Positions 23,491 to 32,341 of a stretch of 64,000 nt of DNA are shown piece after piece. This DNA comes from Sphingomonas sp. IBVSS2 (GTDB taxonomy: Bacteria; Pseudomonadota; Alphaproteobacteria; Sphingomonadales; Sphingomonadaceae), in assembly GCF_002127225.1 (NCBI RefSeq), contig NZ_NFUR01000003.1, forward strand, positions 62,001-126,000, given 5' to 3'. How positions within the stretch are numbered: position 1 is the stretch's first letter; every line of letters starts with the position of its first letter. A model generated the notes under the pieces. The model was not told where the DNA came from. It worked only from the letters and a program-made list of their open reading frames with translations, and ran no database searches. Made by a program: the position numbers and the translations under genes.

Positions 23491-25740
23491 TTGCGCTTCG
23501 ACGATACATTGGAGACGGTGCTCGCCTCGGATCTGGGCACGCCTTATGGCGTCCAGTCCGCCTGGCGCCAGCTCGTCGACCTGATCGGTCGTCGCCGCGC
23601 CGTTGCGGGCAATCGCGCGATGGGCGTGCTCCGCACGATTCGCGAATCCGTGCCGCTGCCGGTTCGCGCCGCCAGCGCCCGCACTCTCGAACACGCCGAT
23701 CCGCCGCCGCCGCTCGTGCGCCTGTTCGCGCTCGACGAACTGCAGGTGGCGCTGCCCGTGCTGTGCAGTGCGCGGATGAATTCGGCCGAGTGGATCCAGC
23801 TGCTGCCCGAACTCGCGCCGGCCGCGCGCGCGATATTGCGCAATCGGCGCGACCTCAGCCCGGCGGTGCGTCGCGCGCTGGAGAGTTTCGGCCCGATCGA
23901 TTTCGTGCTGCCCGACGAGACCGTGAAGCAAGCCCCGGCCGAAACCGTGATCGCCGAGCCGGAAGTGGTGGCCGAGGTGACGGCAATCGACTGGTCCGAG
24001 GTCGTCGATGCGCGTCCGGCCGAGCCGGTTCCGGTGCCAGTGCCAGTGCCAGTGCCAGCCGAGGTAGAGGTGGCCGAGCATCTCGATGCAGCCCAGGCGG
24101 ACTCACCCGAATCCCTGGCGGCAGTCGAGCCGGAGGCCAAGGGCAAGCCTCTGGTCTATTGGAGTTCCACCACGCCCCAGCGCTTGCCGGCGCACGAGGC
24201 GACCCTTGCTGCTTTGCTGGGCCGGTTGCCCGTGGCCGATCCGGTCGCCGAAGCGGGGGAGGATTTGCCGGCCGAAGACCTCGATCCGGTCGACTCCGGG
24301 TTCGAGGCGCCGCGGGCCGTTGTCGAGCCCGAGCCCGAGCCCGAAGTCGCAGCCGAGGTCCCTCCGCTGGTGGAAGACCTTTCCTTCGTCGCACTTGCCG
24401 GCCTGGCGCCGTCGATCACCGCTTCGACAGCGCAAGTGGCTGAAGGGGCCGAAATTCCGATCCGCTCGGTCCAATCCGGGACAGACGAGTCAGCCGATTC
24501 CACCGAAGCGATTGCGCTGCCGGGGGCTGGGGCGCAGGGTCCGGCCATGGAGTATAGCGATAGCCTGGCCGCAGAAGTGCGGCAGATTGCGGCAGAAGCC
24601 GCGGGCGACGACGGCACCTTCGAGATTGCCGACGTCGTGGCGCGGATCGACGCGTTCTGGCGCCATCGCGAGGAAGCCGGTCCGCAGGATCCGCCCACGC
24701 CGCGCCCGGCCGACGACTTTCGTTTCGAGACCGATGCCAAGGGCATGATCCGCTGGGTCGACGGCGTCAGCCGTGCGCCGCTGATCGGCGTGTCGCTCGA
24801 TAGCCAGGCTGCGCCCGGCGTATCGGAAGCCTCGCGCGTGGACGGCGTCGCCGCGGGAGCTTTCCGGCGCCGCGCCGGCTTCTCCAATGCCCGGCTTTCG
24901 GTGGAGGGCGAATCCGATGCAGCGGGGGACTGGCTGATTTCGGCGATTCCGGTCTTCGATCCCGGCAATGGCCGCTTCACCGGCTATCGCGGGACCGCGC
25001 GCCGGCCGCGAGTCGACGAACGCGCCGAGCCGGTGCGCACCGCGCCGGCGCCGGCGATGCCGGCCGATTCGCTTCGCCAGCTCGTGCATGAACTGCGTAC
25101 GCCGACCAATGCGATCGCCGGCTTTGCCGAGATGATCGAAGCACAGATGCTCGGCCCCGTGGGCGATGCCTATCGCGACCGGGCCCAGGTGATCCGCTCC
25201 CAGGCGCGCGAGCTGCTTGGCGCGATCGACGATCTCGATCTCGCCGCGCGGATCGACAGCGCGGCGCTTTCGCTCGTGCCCGGCCAGATCGCGTTGCGGC
25301 CGGTGCTCGCGACGATCGTCGACGACCTCGCGCCGCTTGCCGAACTGCGCGGCTCGGTGATTGCGCTCCCGATCGCCGATCTGTCGGTCACCGGCGATCG
25401 CCGCGCGGTCGAGCGATTGCTGGCGCGTCTTCTTGCAACGCTCGTCTCGGCCAGCGGGCAGAGCGAGCGGATCGGTGTCCATATGGCGCTGGAGACCGCG
25501 GAGACGGTGTCGATCACCATCGATCGCCCCCAGGCGCTTGCCGACTATCCCGGCGATTCGGTGCTCGACATCGATGATGAGCGCGAGGATGCGACGTTGC
25601 TCGGCACCGGATTCGCGCTGCGGCTGGCGCGGAACCTCTCCCGCGAACTGGGCGGTACGCTCGTCATTGGCCGCGAGAGCTTGACTTTGCGGCTTCCGGC
25701 CGCCGTAAACGAGCAGGTGGGCCAGGCACATCTGAGCTGA
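23491..25740 (+). CDS. Sensor histidine kinase-like protein with degenerate ATPase
   Basis: The start is TTG with GGTGG ahead of it. The 749-residue protein has a soluble N-terminal part, an acidic low-complexity linker (about residues 155-360, including PVPVPVPVPAEVEVAE), a PAS-like region (about 400-500), and an H-box LRQLVHELRTPTNAIAGFAE with His533. The ATPase part lacks the N-box asparagine (DRRAVERLLARLLATLVSAS) and the first glycine box; only GTGFALRLARNLSRELGGTL resembles the last box. So dimerisation and phosphoacceptor parts are kept but ATP binding looks lost. No transmembrane segment or response regulator is adjacent. It may act as a phosphotransfer or scaffold protein. Confidence 0.75.
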   Translation: MRFDDTLETVLASDLGTPYGVQSAWRQLVDLIGRRRAVAGNRAMGVLRTIRESVPLPVRAASARTLEHADPPPPLVRLFALDELQVALPVLCSARMNSAEWIQLLPELAPAARAILRNRRDLSPAVRRALESFGPIDFVLPDETVKQAPAETVIAEPEVVAEVTAIDWSEVVDARPAEPVPVPVPVPVPAEVEVAEHLDAAQADSPESLAAVEPEAKGKPLVYWSSTTPQRLPAHEATLAALLGRLPVADPVAEAGEDLPAEDLDPVDSGFEAPRAVVEPEPEPEVAAEVPPLVEDLSFVALAGLAPSITASTAQVAEGAEIPIRSVQSGTDESADSTEAIALPGAGAQGPAMEYSDSLAAEVRQIAAEAAGDDGTFEIADVVARIDAFWRHREEAGPQDPPTPRPADDFRFETDAKGMIRWVDGVSRAPLIGVSLDSQAAPGVSEASRVDGVAAGAFRRRAGFSNARLSVEGESDAAGDWLISAIPVFDPGNGRFTGYRGTARRPRVDERAEPVRTAPAPAMPADSLRQLVHELRTPTNAIAGFAEMIEAQMLGPVGDAYRDRAQVIRSQARELLGAIDDLDLAARIDSAALSLVPGQIALRPVLATIVDDLAPLAELRGSVIALPIADLSVTGDRRAVERLLARLLATLVSASGQSERIGVHMALETAETVSITIDRPQALADYPGDSVLDIDDEREDATLLGTGFALRLARNLSRELGGTLVIGRESLTLRLPAAVNEQVGQAHLS

Positions 25741-25741
25741 A

Positions 25742-26758
25742 GTGGGGGGCGACGCTCCAGATCGCGGCGGTTATCGCGTGCCCGCGCCCGATCCGCGCGC
25801 GCGCCTGCACTGGCCGGACGATTTCGGTACGCGCTTCACCATCTTCGTCGACACCGAGGAGGAGTTCGACTGGGGCGCGCCGCTCAGTTCCGATGCGGAC
25901 GGGACCCGCCATATGGCCGCGCTGCCTCCGGTCCATGCCCGCTTCGCCGCCGCGGGCGTGCCGCTCACCTATCTGGTCGACTATCCGATCGCGACTTCGC
26001 CGCTCGCCATCGACGTGCTGCGCGAGGTCTTGCAGGATGGGCGCTCGGCGATCGGCACGCAGCTCCATCCCTGGGTAAATCCTCCGCACCGGGAGGAAGT
26101 GAACGGGTTCAACAGCTTCACGGGCAATCTCCCGATCGACCTGCAGCGCGCCAAGCTGACGGCGCTCACCGACGCGGTGGAACGCGCCTTCGGGCACCGT
26201 CCGCTCGTCTATCGTGCCGGCCGCTACGGGATCGGGCCGGAGACGCCGGCGCTGCTTGCCGAGCTCGGCTATCGGATCGATAGCTCGATGCGATCGGCCT
26301 ATGACTATTCCGCGGAGGGCGGGCCCGATTTCCTGGCGGTGCCCAATCACGCGTTCCATTTGGGCGGGCTGATCGAGCTGCCCTTCACCACGGTTTTCAC
26401 CGGCCGCTTGCGGCGGGGCGGGGCGGGGCTGCATCGCGGCCTGGGCCGTTTTCCGCACGGGATCGGCATCGCGTCGCGCCTGGGCCTGCTCTCGCGCGTG
26501 TCGCTCACACCCGAGGACATGCCGCTGGGCGAGGCCAGGGAGGCGATTCGCGTCGCGGTGGGCGAAGGGCTGCGGCTGCTCAACTTCGCCTTTCATTCGC
26601 CTTCGGTGGAGCCCGGCCATACGCCCTATGTGCGCACCGAGGCGGATCTGGCGGCATTCCTGCGCTGGTGGGACGAGGTGCTTGCCCTGCTCGATCGGCT
26701 GGGCGTGCGTGCGGCTTCGGTGGATCAGATCGTCGCGGCGACTTGCGGCCCGGCCTGA
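25742..26758 (+). CDS. Polysaccharide deacetylase family protein
   Basis: The 338-residue protein has NodB-like features: FTIFVDTEEEFDWG (metal-binding Asp-Thr-Glu), a central IGTQLHPWVNPP with His in the second motif, and YRAGRYGIGPETPALLAELG, the third conserved block. LLNFAFHSPSVEPGHTPYVR gives the later histidine. NodB enzymes remove N-acetyl or O-acetyl groups from sugar polymers. It resembles WalW-type proteins of LPS gene clusters, but I cannot place it precisely. GTG start follows the kinase-like gene by one base, so the two may be co-transcribed. Confidence 0.82.
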   Translation: MGGDAPDRGGYRVPAPDPRARLHWPDDFGTRFTIFVDTEEEFDWGAPLSSDADGTRHMAALPPVHARFAAAGVPLTYLVDYPIATSPLAIDVLREVLQDGRSAIGTQLHPWVNPPHREEVNGFNSFTGNLPIDLQRAKLTALTDAVERAFGHRPLVYRAGRYGIGPETPALLAELGYRIDSSMRSAYDYSAEGGPDFLAVPNHAFHLGGLIELPFTTVFTGRLRRGGAGLHRGLGRFPHGIGIASRLGLLSRVSLTPEDMPLGEAREAIRVAVGEGLRLLNFAFHSPSVEPGHTPYVRTEADLAAFLRWWDEVLALLDRLGVRAASVDQIVAATCGPA

Positions 26759-26784
26759 GGTTCCGCTAGGGCCGGTTCTGCTGG

Positions 26785-26861
26785 GGGCCTGTAGCTCAAT
26801 TGGTTAGAGCTGGCCGCTCATAACGGCTAGGTTGCGGGTTCAAGTCCTGCCGGGCCCACCA
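26785..26861 (+). tRNA. tRNA with CAT anticodon, probably tRNA-Ile2
   Basis: The 77-base gene folds as a full cloverleaf with CCA encoded. The anticodon loop is CTCATAA, giving CAT. The acceptor stem has C4-G69 and C5-G68, which are recognition features for TilS in E. coli tRNA-Ile2, and the T arm (GCGGGTTCAAGTCCTGC) resembles Ile2 more than elongator Met. If correct, the C34 is converted to lysidine and reads AUA. Elongator tRNA-Met is the alternative. Confidence 0.9.
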
Positions 26862-26936
26862 GCGGCGCATCGACGGGCAATGGGAAGCTATTGCCTTGTG
26901 TAGTTCGCAATCACGGCCTAGGGCCGCAATCCGCGT

Positions 26937-27016
<80 letters not shown>

Positions 27017-27026
27017 CTTCCGGCCT

Positions 27027-28355
27027 TCACCCCATATCGGCTTCGATGGCGGCGCGTGCGGGCGGCGCATCGGCCGCGCCGTCGAGCGCGCGTCGCAGGG
27101 CTTCGCGGTCGAGCCGGCCTTCCCAGCGCGCCACCACGATCGTCGCCACGGCGTTGCCGATGAAATTGGTGAGGCTGCGGCACTCGCTCATGAAGCGGTC
27201 GACGCCGAGGATCAGCGCCATGCCCGCCACCGGGATCGAGGGAACCACCATCAGCGTCGCCGCCAGCGTCGCGAAGCCCGCGCCGGTGACGCCCGCCGCG
27301 CCCTTGGAAGTGAGCATGGCGGTGCCGAGCAGGATGAGCTGCTCGCCGAGCGAGAGGTGCACGCCGGTCGCCTGGGCGATGAACAGCGCGGCGAGCGTCA
27401 TATAGATGTTGGTGCCGTCGAGATTGAACGAATAGCCGGCCGGCACCACCACGCCGACCACTTCCTTGTCGCAACCGGCGCGTTCCAGCTTGTCGATCAG
27501 CGCCGGGAGGGCGGCTTCGGAGGAGGAGGCGCCAAGGACGAGCAGCAGCTCGGCCTTTATGTAGCGGAGCAGCTTGAAGATCGAGAAGCCGGCCAGCCAG
27601 CCCACGATCCCGAGCACCCCGAGCACGAACAGTGCCGAGGTGAAATAGAAGGTGCCGACGAGCCAGGCGAGATCCCGCAGCGATTCCACGCCATATTTGC
27701 CGATGGTGAAGGCCATCGCGCCGAACGCCCCCACGGGCGCGGCGCGCATCAGGATGGCGACGATGCGGAACACCATTTCCGATGCTTGCTCGAGCAGATC
27801 GACCAGCGGGCGGACGCGCTCGCCGATGCTCGCAAGCGCGATGCCGCACAGGATGGCGACGAACAGCACCTGGAGGATCGACCCCGCTGTGAGCGCCGAG
27901 ACCAAAGTGGTCGGGATGATCGCCATCACGAAGCCCGTGATGCTGGTCTCATGCGCCTGCTTCTCGAAGCCGGCGACCTTGGCTTCGCTCAAGCCGTGCG
28001 GATCGACGTGCATGCCCGCCCCGGGCTGGACGACATGCGCGACGATCAGGCCCAGAATCAGCGCCAGGGTGGAGAAGAACAGGAAATAGGCGAACGCCTT
28101 CACTACCACCCGGCCGAGCGAGCCCAGCTCGCGGGCGCCGGCAATGCCCGTCACCAGGGTGAGGAAGATCACCGGTGCGATGATCATCTTGACCAGGTTG
28201 ACGAAGGCGAGGCCCAGCCATTCGAGCGATGCGCCCCAGGCAGGCCAGATCGCGCCGACCAGCATGCCCGCCGCGATGCCGATCAGCACCTGCACATAGA
28301 GCATCTGCCACCAGCGTTGCGGCTTGCCGGCCTGGCCCGTTGCGACTGCGCCCAT
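27027..28355 (-). CDS. dctA: C4-dicarboxylate/cation symporter
   Basis: DctA imports succinate, fumarate, malate and aspartate with protons or sodium. The 442-residue protein is full length and shows SDF-family marks: [20 protein letters not shown], the serine-rich hairpin [40 protein letters not shown] (the NMDGT-like substrate segment) and [21 protein letters not shown] glutamate-type symporter of the same family is a less likely alternative. No sensor or regulator of the DctB/DctD type adjoins it. Confidence 0.93.
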   Translation of the reverse strand: MGAVATGQAGKPQRWWQMLYVQVLIGIAAGMLVGAIWPAWGASLEWLGLAFVNLVKMIIAPVIFLTLVTGIAGARELGSLGRVVVKAFAYFLFFSTLALILGLIVAHVVQPGAGMHVDPHGLSEAKVAGFEKQAHETSITGFVMAIIPTTLVSALTAGSILQVLFVAILCGIALASIGERVRPLVDLLEQASEMVFRIVAILMRAAPVGAFGAMAFTIGKYGVESLRDLAWLVGTFYFTSALFVLGVLGIVGWLAGFSIFKLLRYIKAELLLVLGASSSEAALPALIDKLERAGCDKEVVGVVVPAGYSFNLDGTNIYMTLAALFIAQATGVHLSLGEQLILLGTAMLTSKGAAGVTGAGFATLAATLMVVPSIPVAGMALILGVDRFMSECRSLTNFIGNAVATIVVARWEGRLDREALRRALDGAADAPPARAAIEADMG

Positions 28356-28409
28356 TCTTGCTTCCCCTCGATCCGACCGGGCATAGCGGAGCGCGCGATG
28401 GCGCCCAAC

Positions 28410-28444
28410 AGGAAAGGGCGCCCCCTTTCGGGAGCGCCCTTCCT
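28410..28444 (-). terminator. Terminator after the small lipoprotein gene
   Basis: AGGAAAGGGCGC and GCGCCCTTCCT pair over 11 bp with one bulged A. It lies between the lipoprotein gene's stop and dctA. T tract on the minus strand is poor. Confidence 0.6.
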
Positions 28445-28483
28445 ATTCCTCGGTCCGGCCGGATGGCCGGTGCCGAACGGAGA

Positions 28484-28717
28484 TCAGTGCGCGTTCGCCG
28501 TGGCGGCGTCGGCCTTGTTCTCTTCCACGTTCGCGGCGTTCTCGAGGGTCGCCTCGGCAGCGGCGTTGGTGGTGTTGTCGGCAGCAGCTTCGTACGCAGC
28601 GGCGTTCGCCTCGTGCGAGTCGGCAACGTTCTCGGCGGTGGTGTTGGTGGTGCCGCCGTTGCAAGCCGCGAGCGACATCAGGCCGGCGGTCGCAGCAACA
28701 ATGAGGATCTTCTTCAT
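28484..28717 (-). CDS. Small Ala/Asn-rich lipoprotein
   Basis: The 77-residue protein begins MKKILIVAATAGLMSLAACN, a lipoprotein signal with lipobox LAAC. The mature part is rich in Ala, Asn, Thr and Glu and probably disordered. AGGAGC lies seven bases before the ATG. Such tiny lipoproteins are frequent in sphingomonads; the function is unknown. The Asn after the lipidated Cys gives no Asp+2 inner-membrane retention signal, so outer-membrane placement is likely. Confidence 0.8.
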   Translation of the reverse strand: MKKILIVAATAGLMSLAACNGGTTNTTAENVADSHEANAAAYEAAADNTTNAAAEATLENAANVEENKADAATANAH

Positions 28718-28901
28718 GTGGTGCTCCTAAAGGAACTCAAACGTTTCGCAGCCGGCCCGATTGCCGTCGCGAACCGCTGGCATAGCGGTCGTTGCGTATG
28801 CGTCAATCGCAAATTCACCCGATGGCAAAATTTAGGACATTTTTTTGCCTAAATCTTGCCCATCGGCGGCCATCAATGGGCGAGGTCGTCCTGGGGTTCC
28901 C

Positions 28902-30284
28902 TCACTCGCCGCCGCCCTTGGCGATCGGCCCGATATCCTCGGGCGCGTTCGCGGTCACCGCCAGCATCGCCGTCCAGGCTGCCACATTCTGGCGGAGCTG
29001 CTCCGGATCGATCTTGTCCAGCGTATCGTCGGGCGTGTGGTGATAGTCGAAATAGCGCAGGCCGGACTGGCTGAGGTCGATCACGCCCACGCCGGTGTTG
29101 ATGATCGGCCCGACATCGGTGCCGCCATGCGCCGTGCCGCGGCCGCGCGAGATGCCGAGCGGGGCGAGGACGGTCGCCAGGCGATCGGCGATCGGCTTGG
29201 CGCCTTCGGGCAGGTTCACTTCGAACTTCCAGACGCGGTCGGCGCCGAAATCCGATTCCTGGGCGAGCACGTGGCGCTCGTTCGCATGCGCCTTGGCATA
29301 GGCTGCGCCGCCAAAGCCGCCGACTTCCTCCGCGCCGAACCACACGACGCGGATCGTGCGCTTCGGCTGGCCCGCATCCATGATCCGCTTGGCGGCGGCG
29401 GTGGTGATCGCCACGCCCGCGGCGTCGTCGATCGCGCCGGTGCCGAGATCCCAGCTGTCGAGATGGCCGCCGACCACGATGATCCCCGCCGAGGGGTCGC
29501 TCCCCGGCACTTCGGCGATGACATTGCCCGATTCCGCCTCGCCCTTGAACTCGGGGGTGACCAGCAGCCTGAGCCGCACGGGGCCGCGCTTGAGCAGCCG
29601 CTCGAGCTGGTCGGCATCGGGCAGCGACAGCGCCGCGGCGGCGATCGGCTTCACGTCCTTGGCCCAGTTGGTCACGCCGGTGTGCGGATTGCGGTGATGA
29701 TCGGTGCCGATCGAGCGGATCAGCACGGCGACTGCGCCCTTGCTGGCGGCAAGGTTCGGGCCGGCCCGGCGGGCGCCGCCGAAATAGCCATATTGCGAAC
29801 CGTCCTGCGTGGGCGTCATCGTATTGCTGATGAAGACGATCTTGCCCTTCACCGCCTCGGCCGGCGCGGCCTGCAGGTCGGCCAGCGTGGGAAAGAAGGC
29901 GATCTCGGCCTCGACGCCCTTGGCGCCGGTCGAGCCCGAATTGCCGAGCGCGGCGATGGCCAGCTTCTGGGCCGATCCGCCGAGCACCTCGGCAGTTTCC
30001 GCGCCGCGCACCCATACCGGCATCCGGTAGGTCTCGACGCGCACGTTCCGGAAGCCGAGCGCGGTGAGCTTCTTCACTGCCCAGGCGCGGGCACGCGCTT
30101 CCGCTTCGGTCGCCGCGAGGCGCTGGCCGATCTCGGTGGTGAGGCCTTCGGTGATCTCCCAGGCGAAATCGTCCTTGAGCGCGGCATCGCGCAGCGCCGC
30201 CGGATCGTGCGCGGTGCCCTGGGCCAGGGCGGGAAGGGGCAGGGCGAGGGCGGCGACGGCCGCGAGCAGGATGCGCTTGGTCAT
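28902..30284 (-). CDS. Exported M28-family metallopeptidase
   Basis: The 460-residue protein starts MTKRILLAAVAALALPLPAL-AQG, a signal peptide. A PA-like domain insertion is followed by the M28 zinc motifs GGHLDSWDLGTGAIDDAAGV (His and bridging Asp), WFGAEEVGGFGG (catalytic Glu pair) and FDYHHTPDDTLDKIDPEQL (last zinc His). It resembles carboxypeptidase-Q-type enzymes that release amino acids or dipeptides in the periplasm. A longer reading upstream lacks a signal peptide at its start. It is divergent from ettA. Confidence 0.9.
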   Translation of the reverse strand: MTKRILLAAVAALALPLPALAQGTAHDPAALRDAALKDDFAWEITEGLTTEIGQRLAATEAEARARAWAVKKLTALGFRNVRVETYRMPVWVRGAETAEVLGGSAQKLAIAALGNSGSTGAKGVEAEIAFFPTLADLQAAPAEAVKGKIVFISNTMTPTQDGSQYGYFGGARRAGPNLAASKGAVAVLIRSIGTDHHRNPHTGVTNWAKDVKPIAAAALSLPDADQLERLLKRGPVRLRLLVTPEFKGEAESGNVIAEVPGSDPSAGIIVVGGHLDSWDLGTGAIDDAAGVAITTAAAKRIMDAGQPKRTIRVVWFGAEEVGGFGGAAYAKAHANERHVLAQESDFGADRVWKFEVNLPEGAKPIADRLATVLAPLGISRGRGTAHGGTDVGPIINTGVGVIDLSQSGLRYFDYHHTPDDTLDKIDPEQLRQNVAAWTAMLAVTANAPEDIGPIAKGGGE

Positions 30285-30509
30285 GGCGGCGGACGCTAGC
30301 CGCAGCCGAAACGTTCGGCAATGCGGGCGCGGGTTTCCGCCGCGTTTCCGGGCGCGCGCCGCCGCGACCGCGCCAGGCCGCTCCGCGAAGACCACGGCAG
30401 GGGATCCGACATCGCAAGCGCATGCCCCCTGCGTTGCCATTTCCCCGTCCCGTCGCTACATCGCGCCCGAACTTCCTGCATATCCAGACCTGCGAACGGA
30501 GACCGCCAC

Positions 30510-32189
30510 GTGGCCGCCCAATACGCCTTCGTCATGAAGGACATGACCAAGACCTTCCCCGGCGCTCCCAAGCCGGTGCTGAACAACATCAACCTGCAAT
30601 TCTACCAGGGTGCCAAGATCGGCATCGTCGGCCCGAACGGCGCCGGCAAGTCGACGCTCATGAAGATCATGGCGGGCATCGACAAGGATTTCTCGGGCGA
30701 GGCCTGGCCGGGCGAGTACATCACCGTCGGCTATCTGCCGCAGGAGCCGCAGCTCGATCCGACCAAGAACGTGCTGGAGAACGTCAAGGACGGCGCGCGC
30801 GAGGTGGCCGACATGGTCGACCGCTTCAACGCGATCTCGGCCGAGATGGGCGATCCCAAGGACGACACCGATTTCGACGCGCTGATGGAAGAGATGGGCG
30901 AGCTCCAGACCAAGATCGACGCGGTCGATGGCTGGACGCTGGACAACCAGCTCGAGATTGCGATGGAAGCGCTGCGCTGCCCGCCGTCGGACTGGGAAGT
31001 CGCCAACCTCTCGGGCGGTGAGAAGCGCCGCATCGCGCTTACCCGCCTGCTGATCCAGAAGCCGGACATCCTGCTGCTCGACGAACCGACCAACCATCTC
31101 GACGCCGAGAGCGTCGAGTGGCTGGAGAATCACCTCAAGGAATATGCCGGCGCGGTGCTGATGATCACCCACGACCGCTACTTCCTCGACAATGTCGTCG
31201 GCTGGATCCTCGAGATCGATCGCGGCAAGTATTTCCCGTACGAGGGCAACTACTCGACCTATCTGGAAAAGAAGGCCAAGCGCCTCGAGCAGGAGGATCG
31301 CGAGGAATCCGGCCGCCAGAAGGCGATCAAGGACGAGCTCGAATGGATCCGCCAGGGTCCGAAGGGCCGCCAGACCAAGTCGAAGGCGCGTATCGCCAAG
31401 TTCGACCAGCTCGTCGCGAGCCAGGAGAACCGCAAGCCGAGCGGCGCCCAGATCGTCATCCAGGTGCCGGAGCGCCTGGGCGGCAAGGTGATCGAAGTGG
31501 AGAACATCTCCAAGGCTTATGGCGACAAGCTGCTGTTCGAGGATCTCTCGTTCACGCTGCCGGCCGGCGGCATCGTCGGCGTCATCGGGCCGAACGGCGC
31601 CGGCAAGTCGACCCTGTTCAAGCTGATCACCGGCCAGGAGGCGCCGGACACCGGCTCGATCGAGATCGGGACCACGGTGCGCCTCGGCTATGTCGACCAG
31701 AGCCGCGACCACCTGGACGACAAGAAGAACGTCTGGGAGGAAATCTCGGACGGGCTCGACTATATGAAGATCAACGGGCACGACCAGTCGACCCGTGCCT
31801 ATGTGGGCGCCTTCAACTTCAAGGGTGCCGACCAGCAGAAGAATGTCGGCAAGCTCTCCGGCGGCGAGCGCAATCGCGTGAACATCGCCAAGATGCTGAA
31901 GCGCGGCGGCAACGTGCTGCTGCTCGACGAGCCGACCAACGACCTCGACGTGGAAACGCTGGGCGCGCTGGAAGAGGCGATCGAGAATTTCGCGGGCTGC
32001 GCCGTGGTGATCAGCCACGATCGCTTCTTCCTCGATCGTCTCGCCACCCACATCCTCGCCTTCGAAGGCAACAGCCATGTCGAATGGTTCGAGGGCAATT
32101 TCGAAGCCTATGAGGAAGACAAGCGCCGCCGTCTGGGCGACGCTGCCGACCGTCCGACCGCGCTGGCCTATAAGAAGCTGACGCGCTGA
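30510..32189 (+). CDS. ettA: Energy-dependent translational throttle protein EttA
   Basis: EttA is an ABC-F ATPase that gates ribosome entry into elongation according to energy state. The 559-residue protein has two ABC cassettes (Walker A GPNGAGKST twice; LSGGEKRRIALTR and LSGGERNRVNIAK; Walker B LLLDEPTNHLD and LLLDEPTNDLD), the arm domain and a P-site-contacting linker (about 240-310, KQEDREESGRQKAIKDE-like). Start is GTG with GGAG ahead of it; the length then matches family members exactly. It stands alone, with a terminator after it. Confidence 0.95.
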   Translation: MAAQYAFVMKDMTKTFPGAPKPVLNNINLQFYQGAKIGIVGPNGAGKSTLMKIMAGIDKDFSGEAWPGEYITVGYLPQEPQLDPTKNVLENVKDGAREVADMVDRFNAISAEMGDPKDDTDFDALMEEMGELQTKIDAVDGWTLDNQLEIAMEALRCPPSDWEVANLSGGEKRRIALTRLLIQKPDILLLDEPTNHLDAESVEWLENHLKEYAGAVLMITHDRYFLDNVVGWILEIDRGKYFPYEGNYSTYLEKKAKRLEQEDREESGRQKAIKDELEWIRQGPKGRQTKSKARIAKFDQLVASQENRKPSGAQIVIQVPERLGGKVIEVENISKAYGDKLLFEDLSFTLPAGGIVGVIGPNGAGKSTLFKLITGQEAPDTGSIEIGTTVRLGYVDQSRDHLDDKKNVWEEISDGLDYMKINGHDQSTRAYVGAFNFKGADQQKNVGKLSGGERNRVNIAKMLKRGGNVLLLDEPTNDLDVETLGALEEAIENFAGCAVVISHDRFFLDRLATHILAFEGNSHVEWFEGNFEAYEEDKRRRLGDAADRPTALAYKKLTR

Positions 32190-32242
32190 TCTGAACGGGC
32201 TTCTCCGGCAAATTGCTGGAGAAACCTCCTAACTGGAATTGC

Positions 32243-32276
32243 ATATGCCCGGGTGGAAACGCCCGGGCATATTTCA
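32243..32276 (+). terminator. Terminator after ettA
   Basis: ATATGCCCGGG and CCCGGGCATAT form an 11-bp stem with loop TGGAAACG, then TTTCATT. Confidence 0.88.
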
Positions 32277-32308
32277 TTGCCTGTCCGCGCTTCCCTCCGA
32301 ATCGGCTC

Positions 32309-32314
32309 TATAAT
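32309..32314 (+). promoter_or_regulatory. TATAAT-like -10 element before the second chemoreceptor
   Basis: A perfect TATAAT lies 28 bases before the start codon. The nearest -35-like TTGCCT is 26 bases upstream, too far, so this is only a weak candidate promoter. Confidence 0.3.
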
Positions 32315-32341
32315 CTCGTAATTTACGATGCCCGGAGTTGG

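Noticed and set aside
24031..24060. Tandem GTGCCA hexamers in the kinase-like gene
   Set aside because: They encode a short Pro-Val run in an acidic linker; a coding low-complexity tract rather than a separate element.
25742..26758. Assignment of the deacetylase to a capsule or LPS gene cluster
   Set aside because: No glycosyltransferase or polymerase is nearby, so only the family call is supported.
32277..32314. A full sigma-70 promoter for the second chemoreceptor
   Set aside because: The perfect TATAAT has no -35 at proper spacing (nearest is 26 bases away), so only the -10-like element is reported.
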